Shown one piece after another: positions 24,352 to 33,455 of a stretch of 51,272 nucleotides of DNA. The position numbers were made by a program, and so were the translations under genes. The stretch is from Candidatus Omnitrophota bacterium (GTDB lineage: Bacteria; Omnitrophota; Gorgyraeia; Tantalellales; Tantalellaceae): contig WJMG01000077.1 of NCBI GenBank assembly GCA_014728075.1, positions 1-51,272 on the forward strand. The letters are read 5' to 3'. Position 1 is the stretch's first letter, and every line of letters begins with the position of its first letter. The notes beneath the pieces were generated by a model. The model was not told the DNA's origin, ran no database searches, and was given only the letters and a program-made list of their open reading frames with translations.

Positions 24352-25811
24352 TCTTCGAAAAATCAAGGGACGGAAGGCATGGGGTGAAGCTCCCCGACAA
24401 AGATGTGCCCGCGGAAGGCAGGGTGCCTGCAAGACTGCGCCGGGAGAAAGACGCGGAACTTCCCTCGGTTTCCGAGCCGGAGGTAGTCAGGCATTTCACC
24501 AACCTTTCCAAAATGAATTTCGGTGTGGACTCAAACTTCTACCCGCTGGGGTCATGCACCATGAAATATAACCCTAAATTCACGGAAAAAATAGCGTCTT
24601 CCGAGCACTTCGCGGACCTGCATCCCCTTCAGCCTCAGCTCATAATGGGAGGGATGTTGACCCAGGGCGCCCTTGAAATAATAAGTAACCTGGAGAAGCT
24701 GCTTTGCGAGATCACGGGGATGGATGTTTTTACAACGCATCCCATGGCCGGGGCGCACGGCGAGCTTACGGGTGTAATGCTGATGGCCGCTTACCACAGG
24801 CATAAAGGCAATGCGAAAAAGTTCATTCTGATCCCCGATTCCGGGCACGGCACGAATCCGGCTTCCGCCGCTATAGCGGGCTACCGTATCAAAACCGTGA
24901 GCTCTGACAGTAACGGTGTCATGGACCTGGAGGAATTCAGGCGGAAGATCGACGACGAAGTGGCGGGAGTGATGCTTACCTGTCCTAACACGCTCGGTGT
25001 TTTCAACCCGCATATAAGCGAGATATGCGATCTTACCCACGAAGCGGGAGGCCTCATGTACTACGACGGGGCTAACCTGAACGCCATAATGGGTAAAGTT
25101 AGGCCGGGAGACCTGGGGTTCGATATTGTCCATCTTAACCTTCATAAGACTTTCGCTACTCCCCACGGAGGGGGCGGTCCGGGTGCGGGTCCCGTGGGAG
25201 TTAAGGAATACCTCGAACCTTTTATGCCCGTTTCACGGGTGGTCAGGAGAAAGGACGGTACTTTCGCCCTTGATTATGACAAACCTTTGTCGGTCGGGTA
25301 CATATCACCTTTTTACGGTAATTTTTCCGTACTGGTAAAAGCTTACGCATATATTATGCTTCTGGGAAAAGAAGGCCTCGTGGAGGCGAGCGAGAACGCC
25401 GTACTCAACGCGAATTACCTGAAGGAGAAACTGAAAAAGGATTATGAAATACCCTATGACAGTAATTGCCTTCACGAATTCGTCGTATCCGCCGCGAAAC
25501 AGGCGGAAAAGGGCGTTAAAGCGCTGGATATAGCAAAGGCCCTGATAAATGAAGGCATACACCCTCCCACGGTCTATTTTCCGCTCATAGTGAAAGAAGC
25601 CATGATGATAGAGCCTACTGAAACCGAATCAAGGGAAACCCTCGATTCGTTCGTCGATATAATGAAAAACATAGCCCGGATGGCGGAGCGTGATCCGGGT
25701 AAGTTCGCTGATTTTCCAGCGAACATGCCGGTCAAAAGGCCGGACGAGGTAAAAGCTGCCAGGGATATGGACCTGGCTTTTACTGGGACAGAAAAGGGAG
25801 CGGGTGGATGA
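24342..25811 (+). CDS. gcvPB: Glycine decarboxylase P protein, subunit 2
   Basis: A 489-residue C-terminal half of the split P protein, which carries the PLP lysine: K269 in HLNLHKTFATPHGGGGPG. Other marks are FYPLGSCTMKYNP, THPMAGAHGELTG, DSGHGTNPASA, NGVMDLE and the C-terminal PTETESRETLD. GGAGG (24330-24334) inside gcvPA precedes the ATG. It overlaps galE by the ATGA junction. The split arrangement is typical of many anaerobes. The L protein (lpd) is not in the window. Confidence 0.96.
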   Translation: MELIFEKSRDGRHGVKLPDKDVPAEGRVPARLRREKDAELPSVSEPEVVRHFTNLSKMNFGVDSNFYPLGSCTMKYNPKFTEKIASSEHFADLHPLQPQLIMGGMLTQGALEIISNLEKLLCEITGMDVFTTHPMAGAHGELTGVMLMAAYHRHKGNAKKFILIPDSGHGTNPASAAIAGYRIKTVSSDSNGVMDLEEFRRKIDDEVAGVMLTCPNTLGVFNPHISEICDLTHEAGGLMYYDGANLNAIMGKVRPGDLGFDIVHLNLHKTFATPHGGGGPGAGPVGVKEYLEPFMPVSRVVRRKDGTFALDYDKPLSVGYISPFYGNFSVLVKAYAYIMLLGKEGLVEASENAVLNANYLKEKLKKDYEIPYDSNCLHEFVVSAAKQAEKGVKALDIAKALINEGIHPPTVYFPLIVKEAMMIEPTETESRETLDSFVDIMKNIARMAERDPGKFADFPANMPVKRPDEVKAARDMDLAFTGTEKGAGG

Positions 25812-26776
25812 TACTCATAACCGGCGGAGCGGGGTACATAGGGTCCCATGTTAACAAAGAGCTTTCAAGAAAAGGCTACGATACGATAGTCCTGGATAAC
25901 CTCGTGCACGGTCACGAGGAGTCGGTTAAATGGGGGAAGCTCGTAAAAGGAGACCTTTCGGACGAAGATCTGCTGGACGATATTTTCGGGAATAACGATA
26001 TCGAGGCCGTTATGCATTTCGCGGCGTACGCTTATGTGGGTGAATCCGTGGAGGACCCGCAGAAGTATTATCTTAACAATGTCAAGAACGCTCTTAACCT
26101 TCTCAAGGCCTTGAACGCCTCCGACACCCGCCATTTCATCTTTTCTTCCACTTGCGCGACTTACGGGGTCCCGGAAGAAGTGCCTATTACCGAAGACCAC
26201 AGCCAGAAGCCTGTGAACCCGTACGGCAGGGGAAAGCTGATGATAGAAAGGGTCCTGCGGGATTATTCTGAAGCTTATGGACTCAAATACGCTTCCCTGC
26301 GGTATTTCAACGCGGCCGGGGCCGATCCCGGTACGGAAATAGGAGAAGACCACGACCCCGAGACCCATCTTATCCCTCTAGTGCTGGCCGCCGCTTCCGG
26401 AGCGCGGGAAAATGTTGAGATATACGGTACAGATTACCCTACCCCGGACGGGACATGCGTGCGGGATTATATACATGTTTCCGACCTTGCCGGGGCGCAC
26501 ATTAAGGCATTGGAAAACCTCAAGAGGACCTCTCAAAGCGATGTCTTCAATCTGGGCAACGGTAACGGGTTTTCGGTAAGAGAGGTCATAAGCGCCGCCG
26601 AAAAAGTTACCGGAAGCAAGATCAATGCGGTCGAGGCCCCCCGCCGTCCGGGGGATCCCGCGGTTCTGGTCGGAAGCGCGCAAAAAGCCAGGGAAATCCT
26701 GGGATGGCAACCCCGTTACGATGACCTGTCCGCTATAATAGAAACGGCCTGGAAGTGGCATAAAAAAAACAGGTAG
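25808..26776 (+). CDS. galE: UDP-glucose 4-epimerase
   Basis: A 322-residue extended short-chain dehydrogenase interconverting UDP-glucose and UDP-galactose. NAD binding is GGAGYIGSH (residues about 6-14). Catalytic Thr/Ser region is FSSTCATYG, and the YxxxK motif is YGRGK. DNLVHGHEESV, RYFNAAGADP and GTDYPTPDGTCVRDYIHV are GalE marks. It starts inside the gcvPB stop (ATGA), so it is co-transcribed with glycine cleavage genes, an odd partnership since it serves glycan metabolism. Confidence 0.94.
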   Translation: MILITGGAGYIGSHVNKELSRKGYDTIVLDNLVHGHEESVKWGKLVKGDLSDEDLLDDIFGNNDIEAVMHFAAYAYVGESVEDPQKYYLNNVKNALNLLKALNASDTRHFIFSSTCATYGVPEEVPITEDHSQKPVNPYGRGKLMIERVLRDYSEAYGLKYASLRYFNAAGADPGTEIGEDHDPETHLIPLVLAAASGARENVEIYGTDYPTPDGTCVRDYIHVSDLAGAHIKALENLKRTSQSDVFNLGNGNGFSVREVISAAEKVTGSKINAVEAPRRPGDPAVLVGSAQKAREILGWQPRYDDLSAIIETAWKWHKKNR

Positions 26777-26807
26777 AGATAAAAGGAACAGTATTTATCT
26801 ATACCCG

Positions 26808-27575
26808 ATGTGTACTATGCCTTTACCTGTTCGAGCGGCTAACGCTGATCCTATGGAACTTATCAACTACTTTAGTGACATTCCCGAGGAGAATATCGCC
26901 TTTGATGAATTCATCCTGGAGAAAGCGGAGGCGGGTGATGCCGGAGAGACGCTGCGGTTTTGGGAATCTCCTGAATATTTTGTCGTAATGGGCCGTTCCG
27001 GGAAACTCCGGGAAGAATGTGTTCCGGTAAACTCGGGGAGAGAGGGTGTACGCGTCCTGCGGAGGTGTTCGGGAGGAGGTACCGTTCTGCAGGGGCCGGG
27101 GTGCGTGAACTATTCCATGATCTTAGAGTATCCGCCGGGCGAAAGCCGTACGGATATAACGGTTTCCTACGACAGGGTACTCGGCAGGGTAGCGGAGGCC
27201 TTCAGGGCACACGGTATGAACGCGGAGGTTTTACCTTTGTCCGACCTTGCCCTTAACGGAAGAAAGTTTTCAGGGAACGCCCAGGCAAGAAAACGCCGCT
27301 ACTTCCTCCATCACGGCACCCTGCTTCTGGACCTTGACCTTTGCCGGATAGCGAAGCACCTAAAGCACCCGCCGAAGGAACCGGAATACAGGGTAGGCCG
27401 GGAACATCTTGATTTCCTCGTTAACCTTTCCATATCCAGAACGGAAGCGGAAGATATCATACTTGAAGCTTTTCCCTGTGAAGGTTCCTGGAGGCCCTCC
27501 GCGGATGATATGCGGAGGATAAAAGATCTGGCCCGGGGTAAATATTCCAGCGAGGAATGGAACGGGTGTTTCTGA
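26808..27575 (+). CDS. Lipoate-protein ligase A family protein
   Basis: A protein of up to 255 residues in the LplA/LipB/BirA ligase fold, likely attaching lipoate or octanoate to GcvH. The nucleotide-lipoyl loop is RRCSGGGTVLQGPG with Q where classical LplA has His; the same variant is common in a subgroup as I recall it. The catalytic lysine is in LNGRKFSGNAQARKRRYFLHHGTLL. The small C-terminal accessory domain of E. coli LplA is missing. Start is uncertain: ATG 26808, 26817 and 26853 are all in frame without a good ribosome site. It ends the gcv operon, 31 bp after galE, which supports the role. Confidence 0.85.
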   Translation: MCTMPLPVRAANADPMELINYFSDIPEENIAFDEFILEKAEAGDAGETLRFWESPEYFVVMGRSGKLREECVPVNSGREGVRVLRRCSGGGTVLQGPGCVNYSMILEYPPGESRTDITVSYDRVLGRVAEAFRAHGMNAEVLPLSDLALNGRKFSGNAQARKRRYFLHHGTLLLDLDLCRIAKHLKHPPKEPEYRVGREHLDFLVNLSISRTEAEDIILEAFPCEGSWRPSADDMRRIKDLARGKYSSEEWNGCF

Positions 27576-27761
27576 TCCCGCCTCGTCACGGAAGGCACGG
27601 GTATAGGGTTCCGGCCGGCGAGAGGAGGAGCAGCCCGTAGCTCTGAGGTATCAGGTCTTAGTCTTAGGGAGATGTTACTTTACGCCCGTCACCAGGCTCA
27701 CCCGAGGCGTCCGCTGCGCGATACGCCCATGGCCGGTCTGCAGTCCCTTTAAACCGGTGCT

Positions 27762-28544
27762 CTAGAATGTCCACCTTGTTCCCATTAGAACGGTGATGTC
27801 CTTTTCCGGTTTCTGGAAACCCACTTTTACCGAAGGGTAAAGCGTAAGGAAATCGGTGAGTTTATAGAGGAAGCCGCCCGATACATAAACGGGATAGTGT
27901 TCGTTCTTCTTGTTAGTGTCCCTCTCCAGGCCGAAACTGGAAGTCAGGGTGAGTTTATCGTTTATTTCCAGCCAGGGTAATATGTATAGCTTGTAAATGT
28001 TGAGCCTGTCGTTCACGATGTTCTCGTTGCGTTTATAAGTGCCGATAGCCGTCAAGGTGAGGGCCCGGAATTTTCTGGTGCCGTAGAGCGAAAGGCCGGA
28101 TTGTATCCTGCCTTCGCCTATGCCGTATTTGTAGCCCCAGTTAGGGAATACAACAAAAGGGGAGACGGCCAGGGAAAGGCCGTTCCTGTCGTAAAAGACC
28201 GCTTTAGCGGCCAGTTGAATATCATCGGGCCCGCTGTATGTTTTTTCTCCGTCAACAGTCCTGTATTTAAGCGGAACATCCACTATGATATCCAGCTTTT
28301 CCGTGAGTCCGTACATGAGGAAAAAGTCCGCTGCCTGGGTCCTGGTAATGCTCAAAGGCCCTTTGGTCTCTTCGTATTCGTAAGAATAGGTCAGGAAAAG
28401 ATGGGTGTTTTTATGGCCTACGGTATCCGCTTTCGCGTTCTGGTGGTGTCCGATATGGCCGGAACCGCTGTAAGCCCGGGATTCCTGAGCAAAGCATGAC
28501 AGCAGCCACAGGCAGGCAGTGAACAGACAGATCGTTTTTTTCAA
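27762..28544 (-). CDS. Outer-membrane beta-barrel protein (MetA/phenol-degradation porin-like)
   Basis: A 260-residue exported protein. The signal peptide is MKKTICLFTACLWLLSCFAQ and following, with cleavage probably after SRA; a cysteine at the end of LLSC makes lipoprotein processing a weaker option. The rest is alternating beta-strand sequence with many aromatic residues and ends GTRWTF, with the C-terminal phenylalanine recognised by BAM. The YGLTEKLDIIVDVPLKYR segment is typical of the transporter/MetA-like barrels. A His-rich GHIGHHQNAKADTVGHKNTH follows the signal and could bind metal. Last gene of a minus-strand run, 14 bp after efp. Substrate unknown. The spacer 27576-27761 shows nothing else. 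Confidence 0.75.
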   Translation of the reverse strand: MKKTICLFTACLWLLSCFAQESRAYSGSGHIGHHQNAKADTVGHKNTHLFLTYSYEYEETKGPLSITRTQAADFFLMYGLTEKLDIIVDVPLKYRTVDGEKTYSGPDDIQLAAKAVFYDRNGLSLAVSPFVVFPNWGYKYGIGEGRIQSGLSLYGTRKFRALTLTAIGTYKRNENIVNDRLNIYKLYILPWLEINDKLTLTSSFGLERDTNKKNEHYPVYVSGGFLYKLTDFLTLYPSVKVGFQKPEKDITVLMGTRWTF

Positions 28545-28558
28545 TTCGGCTCCTTTCC

Positions 28559-29119
28559 TTACTCCTGGACACGGTCAATGTATTTCTCGGTCTCCGTATC
28601 TATTTCAACGGTATCGCCTTCCTCGATGAACTGTGGAGCGTTCACGGTCATGCCGTTCTCCAGGGTTACTTCCTTGTCCGTAGTCGAGTCGCCCTGTTTT
28701 ATGCCGGGAGGGGAAGTGGTCACTTGCAGCTTAATGCGGGGAGGGAATACGACATCGATAGCCCTGCCTTCGTATACTTCAACCTGGTACTTTTCGTTCT
28801 CTTTCAGGAATTTTGACTTGTCGCCGATCATTCCGGAAGGGACTTCGTAATTTTCGAAGTTCTCCTCATCGATGAAGTAGTAAGAGGTACCGTCGTGATA
28901 TGAGTAATCCGCTTTACGGTGCCTGACATCGGCTTCCTCTATTTTATCGTCCTGCTGATAGGTGTGTTCGAAGTCCTTGCCGTCTATTATGTCCTTCATT
29001 TTCAGAAAGACCGTTTTGTGCACTTTAGCGGAGCCTTTCATCTCTACGGCTTCGACTTTGTATATTTTTCCGTCAATAAGGAGAAGGTTGCCTACGCGTA
29101 CATCAACGGCCTGTTTCAT
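28559..29119 (-). CDS. efp: Elongation factor P
   Basis: A 186-residue translation factor that relieves stalling at consecutive prolines. All three beta-barrel domains are present: KOW-like N-terminal (VGNLLLIDGKIYKVE), middle (YSYHDGTSYYFID) and OB-fold C-terminal (TSPPGIKQGDSTTDKEVTLENG...IEEGDTVEID). The modified loop reads MKGSAKVHK instead of the usual PGKGQAF; K32 lies at or next to the position of modified Lys34. This resembles EF-P-like subgroups, so the modifying system may differ or be absent. AAAGGAGGCTCCC precedes ATG. It follows the lipoprotein gene by 58 bp and precedes the barrel gene. Confidence 0.9.
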   Translation of the reverse strand: MKQAVDVRVGNLLLIDGKIYKVEAVEMKGSAKVHKTVFLKMKDIIDGKDFEHTYQQDDKIEEADVRHRKADYSYHDGTSYYFIDEENFENYEVPSGMIGDKSKFLKENEKYQVEVYEGRAIDVVFPPRIKLQVTTSPPGIKQGDSTTDKEVTLENGMTVNAPQFIEEGDTVEIDTETEKYIDRVQE

Positions 29120-29177
29120 GGGAGCCTCCTTTAAACCTTTACTTTTACAAAAGGGAAAGGGGTAAAAGCGGCCGGAT

Positions 29178-29600
29178 CTACTTTATTGTATTGGCCGACC
29201 GGGAAAGCCGCGGAAAAATGATGGAAGCGGCTTTGTCCAGGGCAGTGGAGCTCAGAGAGCTCAGGGTTATCGTGGTAGAAGTTTCCGAAACGGGTTCGAA
29301 AAATATACCTACCCGTGTTGTATCGACCTGCCTGGGGAAATCCATGGCCACTATCACCATTTTCTTCATATCGGCTTCGAATATTGTCTGTCCGTTGCTT
29401 TCCAGTATGGAACGGACCTTGTTGAAAGCTTCGCTGTATGAAAGGTTGAAAGTTTCGGTTTTTCCCTCAGAACGGGCTTTTTCCAGATCGGATATATTGG
29501 TTCCCAGGACCGACCTCATGTTGGCGGAATAGTTGGCGCAGCCGCAGATCAAAAAACCCGAGAGAAGAAGCGCAGAAGTGAATAAATAAACAGTTTTCAT
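29178..29600 (-). CDS. Small lipoprotein of unknown function
   Basis: A 140-residue protein with a lipoprotein signal peptide ending LICGC, so Cys20 is probably lipidated. The mature part, about 120 residues, reads as one alpha/beta domain (YSEAFNKVRSILESNGQTIFEADMKKMVIVAM) similar in style to small outer-membrane-associated lipoproteins. I cannot assign it. GAAAGG precedes the ATG. It is first in the minus-strand run with efp and the barrel protein. Confidence 0.7.
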   Translation of the reverse strand: MKTVYLFTSALLLSGFLICGCANYSANMRSVLGTNISDLEKARSEGKTETFNLSYSEAFNKVRSILESNGQTIFEADMKKMVIVAMDFPRQVDTTRVGIFFEPVSETSTTITLSSLSSTALDKAASIIFPRLSRSANTIK

Positions 29601-29734
29601 GGAACCTTTCTTCCGTTAGTCCTGATAATAAGTTAATTATATATGGCTTATCGCTTCGGGTCAAGTTCGGTATTAATAAAGAAGCATCAAGAGTTCAACG
29701 GATGGCCGGTAGCGGTCCGCGATAAGCGATAAGT

Positions 29735-30394
29735 TCATAAAGAGGCGTATTTATGCGCCCGGCGTATGGGCTCGGGAAGTTTGTATTTCGGGCAGCAGGC
29801 CAGTATAAGGTCCACCGAAGAATGGATATCCGCCAGATGGCCGGGAGAGACAAAGACCGGGTTAGTATCGTCCCTTGTCGTGAGAGCAGCACCCAGAGGA
29901 GTCCCGTCTTTATCTTTAAGCAGGGAAAGATCGCCTTTTTTTCTGCCCGGAGGCCTGAAAGTCCCGTATAAAAGGCTTTTAGCCGAACCTATCGAAGGGG
30001 TTTCCAGAAAGAGACCGAGATGGGCGGCTAAACCCATTCTCCTGGGGTGGGCCTGTCCCTGTCCGTCGAAAACGAGAACATCGGGTGCGGAAGCCAGCTT
30101 TTCGGCGCATTTCAGTATTACCGGGGCTTCGCGAAAGGTAAGCAGTCCCGGGACATAAGGAAATCCTGTTTTTCCCGTGTGAGAAACCGATTCCAGCACT
30201 TCCAGGGAAGGAAAGGAAAGCACGACGATAGCTGCCCGGGAAAGGCCGCCTTTTACGGATACATCCACTCCGGCTACGGAACGGATCCTATCGATCCGAA
30301 GCGACTTGTTCTTCAACCCGGAGCGAAGGGCGTATTGCTGCCTGATGGCTTCCCCGGGGGAAAGGTCCCATCTGTGGATTTTTTTATGTTCCAT
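29735..30394 (-). CDS. nfi: Endonuclease V (deoxyinosine-specific)
   Basis: A 219-residue repair nuclease that cuts one phosphodiester bond 3' of deoxyinosine. Catalytic motifs are AGVDVSVKG (first Asp), the central PYVPGLLTFREAPVI and the strong signature VFDGQGQAHPRRMGLAAHLG with the second Asp. Length matches NfI. It starts at the 5' edge of the divergent spacer with pckG. No other repair gene is adjacent. Confidence 0.95.
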   Translation of the reverse strand: MEHKKIHRWDLSPGEAIRQQYALRSGLKNKSLRIDRIRSVAGVDVSVKGGLSRAAIVVLSFPSLEVLESVSHTGKTGFPYVPGLLTFREAPVILKCAEKLASAPDVLVFDGQGQAHPRRMGLAAHLGLFLETPSIGSAKSLLYGTFRPPGRKKGDLSLLKDKDGTPLGAALTTRDDTNPVFVSPGHLADIHSSVDLILACCPKYKLPEPIRRAHKYASL

Positions 30395-30480
30395 GTGACG
30401 GTCGGCCTTTTTACCGGGTCAGGAGGGCGTACAATAAGGTATAACCGCCCCCCCGACCCGTGCGGTTATTCCTGCGATCC

Positions 30481-30535
30481 GGTGTCAGGGCCGGTCCTCC
30501 ATTAATGTTTGACACCGTACGCTTCTTATTATAAC
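30481..30535 (+). promoter_or_regulatory. Candidate promoter of pckG with overlapping inverted repeat
   Basis: TTGACA (30509-30514) and TATAAC (30530-30535) with a short 15-bp spacer. GGTGTCA (30481-30487) and TGACACC (30510-30516) form a 7-bp inverted repeat whose right arm overlaps the -35 box, so it could be an operator or an RNA hairpin. Confidence 0.45.
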
Positions 30536-30599
30536 ATATACGGGCCTGATAAGGGCCGTATCCGGCCCCTGTTGAACTGGAAAAAGAAGGAGATAACAC

Positions 30600-32492
30600 A
30601 TGAAAAAAGAGTATATCGATCTTTTGAAAAAAAAATGCGGAGAAGATAATTTCAGGAAGATAGAAGCGCTCAATAACGAAAAGATGCACGATTTCGTGGC
30701 TAAATATATAGAGCTTTGTAATCCGGAAAAAGTCTTTGTCCGTACCGATTCTCCTGAAGACTATGAATATGTAAGAAAAATGGCAGTTGAACAGCAGGAA
30801 GAGAAGAAACTGGCGACGGAGGGGCATACCATACATTTTGACGGATATTACGACCAGGCAAGGGATAAATCCAACACGAAATACCTTCTGCGTCCCGACG
30901 AGGTCCTGGGGTCGGACATAAATTCCGAAGACAGAGAAAAAGGCCTTATGGAAGTACACGGCATACTCAAGGATTCCATGGCAGGCAAAGAGATGATAAT
31001 AGGGTTTTTCTGCCTGGGGCCTACCGATTCGGAATTTTCCATATCCGCGGTACAGATAACGGATTCCTTCTATGTCGCCCATTCCGAAGGCATACTTTAC
31101 AGGTCGGGTTACGAACAGTTCCGCAAGCTGGGTGACTCGGGCAGGTTTTTCCGGTTCGTACATACTGCGGGGGTCCTTGAGAACGGCGTCAGCAGAGATG
31201 TCTATAAAAGAAGGGTGTACATAGACCTGGAAGAAGAAATGGTCTTCAGTACAAATACCCAGTACGCCGGGAACACGGTCGGGCTTAAAAAGCTCTCCAT
31301 GCGTCTGGCCATCAAAAGGGCTTCCGAAGAAGGATGGCTTACCGAGCATATGTTCCTCATGGGTGTGTATAATTCCGACAAGAGCCGAAAGACCTATTTC
31401 ACCGGTTCTTTCCCTTCCGCCTGCGGCAAGACCGCCACGGCTATGCTCGAGGGAGAAAAGATAGTCGGTGACGATATCGCTTATTTAAGGCAGATAGAGG
31501 GAAAGATCAAAGCGGTGAATGTCGAGAAGGGCATTTTCGGCATAATCAGAGATGTTTCCCGGGACAGTGACCCCGCTATTTTCGAATCTTTGACCAAGCC
31601 CGGCGAGGTGATCTTCTCGAATGTCCTCAAGGACCTGGAAGACAATCCCAGATGGCTGAACGACGGCCGGCCCGAACCGGTGGAAGGTGTCAACTTCTCG
31701 GGAGAGTGGATCCCCGGGAAGAAGGGGCCGGACGACAAGGATGTGCCGTATGCCCATAAGAACGCCCGCTATACCATAAAAATAGCCGACCTGGAGAACT
31801 GTGACGAAAACCTCGAGAATCCCGAAGGCGTCGAGGTAGGAGGAATAATATACGGAGGAAGAGATTCCGATACGAACATGCCCGTCGAGCAGTCTTTCAA
31901 CTGGCAGCACGGCATACTTACCCAGGCCGCGACCATCGAGTCGGAGACCACGGCTGCCACGCTGGGGAAAGAGGGCGTAAGGACCTTTAACCTCATGGCC
32001 AATCTTGATTTTCTTTCCATTCCGATAGGGCGCTATATACAGAATAACCTGGATATAACGGATGGTGTCGAAAACCCGCCGCTTATTTTCCATGTAAATT
32101 ACTTCCTGAGAGGCAAGGACGGTGATTTCCTTAACGGTATAAAAGATAAGCATGTATGGGTTAAGTGGATGGAAAAAAGGGTGAACGGGGAAGTGGACGC
32201 CCTAAAAACCCCCTGCGGATACATACCCCTTTACGAGGATTTGAAACAGCTCTTCAAGGAGGTGCTGGACAAAGAATACTCTAAAGACGATTACGAAGAG
32301 CAGTTCACTCTCAGGATACCCGAAAGGCTCGCTAAAAAGGAAAGGATCCTGAAGATCTATCATACCAAGGTATTCGATACGCCGCACGCTTTCATAAAGG
32401 AACTGGAAGACCAGAGGAAACGGCTGGAAGAATGCAGGGCCGAGCACGGTGATTATGTTTCGCCCTTTGTGTTCTCCGGCGGAAAACATTGA
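30600..32492 (+). CDS. pckG: Phosphoenolpyruvate carboxykinase (GTP)
   Basis: A 630-residue enzyme interconverting oxaloacetate and phosphoenolpyruvate with GTP/GDP. The GTP-type P-loop is FPSACGKTATAM (271-282) with the hyper-reactive Cys275. GDD (290-292) follows as kinase motif 2. DGYYDQARDKSNTKYLL near the N terminus and SFNWQHGILTQAATIESETT in the C-terminal half are family sequence. AAGGAGATAACAC precedes the ATG. It probably feeds gluconeogenesis from PFOR-derived intermediates or fixes CO2 in fermentation. purC follows 52 bp downstream across a hairpin. Confidence 0.95.
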   Translation: MKKEYIDLLKKKCGEDNFRKIEALNNEKMHDFVAKYIELCNPEKVFVRTDSPEDYEYVRKMAVEQQEEKKLATEGHTIHFDGYYDQARDKSNTKYLLRPDEVLGSDINSEDREKGLMEVHGILKDSMAGKEMIIGFFCLGPTDSEFSISAVQITDSFYVAHSEGILYRSGYEQFRKLGDSGRFFRFVHTAGVLENGVSRDVYKRRVYIDLEEEMVFSTNTQYAGNTVGLKKLSMRLAIKRASEEGWLTEHMFLMGVYNSDKSRKTYFTGSFPSACGKTATAMLEGEKIVGDDIAYLRQIEGKIKAVNVEKGIFGIIRDVSRDSDPAIFESLTKPGEVIFSNVLKDLEDNPRWLNDGRPEPVEGVNFSGEWIPGKKGPDDKDVPYAHKNARYTIKIADLENCDENLENPEGVEVGGIIYGGRDSDTNMPVEQSFNWQHGILTQAATIESETTAATLGKEGVRTFNLMANLDFLSIPIGRYIQNNLDITDGVENPPLIFHVNYFLRGKDGDFLNGIKDKHVWVKWMEKRVNGEVDALKTPCGYIPLYEDLKQLFKEVLDKEYSKDDYEEQFTLRIPERLAKKERILKIYHTKVFDTPHAFIKELEDQRKRLEECRAEHGDYVSPFVFSGGKH

Positions 32493-32501
32493 AAAATAAA
32501 G

Positions 32502-32531
32502 GGGAAGGCGGGAATGTGCCCGTGCCTTCCC
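32502..32531 (+). other. Hairpin abutting the purC ribosome site
   Basis: GGGAAGG (32502-32508) pairs with CCTTCCC (32525-32531) and CGGG with CCCG inside, around an AATGTG loop. CCTTCC can instead pair with the following GGAAGG (32532-32537), which is the purC Shine-Dalgarno sequence, so two exclusive folds are possible. Confidence 0.55.
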
Positions 32532-32544
32532 GGAAGGAGAAGCC

Positions 32545-33447
32545 ATGGAAACGATGAAGCCGGTACTTGACCTGGAGATAAAAGAACTTCCACTACTGCG
32601 TAAAGGCAAAGTGAGGAATGTTTACGATATGGGCGACAAGCTTCTGTTCGTCGCGACCGACAGGATATCCGCGTTCGATGTGGTCATGGCAAACGGTATC
32701 CCGGAAAAAGGGAAAGTCCTTAACCTTATCTCGGCTTTCTGGTTCGATTTCATGAAAGATATCATACCCAACCACATGGTATCCGTTGATGTCGGGGAAA
32801 TGATAGATGCTGAGCCCGCGCTGGCCCCATACAGGGAAGAACTGGCGGGCCGTTCTATGCTCGTTAAGAAAGCGGAACCGATTCCCGTGGAATGCATAGT
32901 AAGGGGCTATATTTCCGGGTCGGGCTGGAAAGACTACCAGGCTACCGGTAAGATCTCCGGGATAGAGCTTCCCGAAGGTCTGAAGCTATCGGATAAGCTG
33001 GATGACCCGATATTTACCCCTTCCACAAAAGCGGAAGAGGGCCATGACGAGAACATCACTCAGGACCAGGCGGGAGATATCGTAGGGCAGGAAGTTTTCG
33101 ACCTTCTTAAAAGAGTGAGCGTGGAAGTATATTCAAAGGCAAGGGAATACGCCGGTTCCAAAGGTATAATCATCGCCGATACCAAGTTCGAGTTCGGAAA
33201 GGTGGGGGACGAGATAATACTAATGGACGAGATACTCACTCCCGATTCCTCAAGGTTCTGGCCCATGGACGAATACGAACCCGGCAGGCCGCAGAAAAGT
33301 TTTGACAAGCAGTTCGTTCGGGATTATCTTGAGACACTTGAATGGGACAAGACGCCTCCGGGGCCGGAGCTGCCTGAGGAAATAGTGAACAAGACTTCCG
33401 AAAAATACCGCCAGGCCTACAGTATCCTTACGGGGAAAGAATTATAA
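32545..33447 (+). CDS. purC: SAICAR synthase
   Basis: A 300-residue ATP-dependent ligase that joins CAIR and aspartate to form SAICAR in purine synthesis. Marks are [12 protein letters not shown] (ATP loop), [37 protein letters not shown] and [13 protein letters not shown]. The product is one step from AICAR (ZMP), the ligand of the riboswitch ahead of gcvT. GGAAGGAG precedes the ATG. It lies alone among purine genes in the window. Confidence 0.95.
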   Translation: METMKPVLDLEIKELPLLRKGKVRNVYDMGDKLLFVATDRISAFDVVMANGIPEKGKVLNLISAFWFDFMKDIIPNHMVSVDVGEMIDAEPALAPYREELAGRSMLVKKAEPIPVECIVRGYISGSGWKDYQATGKISGIELPEGLKLSDKLDDPIFTPSTKAEEGHDENITQDQAGDIVGQEVFDLLKRVSVEVYSKAREYAGSKGIIIADTKFEFGKVGDEIILMDEILTPDSSRFWPMDEYEPGRPQKSFDKQFVRDYLETLEWDKTPPGPELPEEIVNKTSEKYRQAYSILTGKEL

Positions 33448-33455
33448 GAGAAATG

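Noticed and set aside
30411-31349. Long minus-strand reading frame opposite pckG
   Set aside because: It lies antisense to a gene with clear family motifs and its protein has no recognisable pattern.
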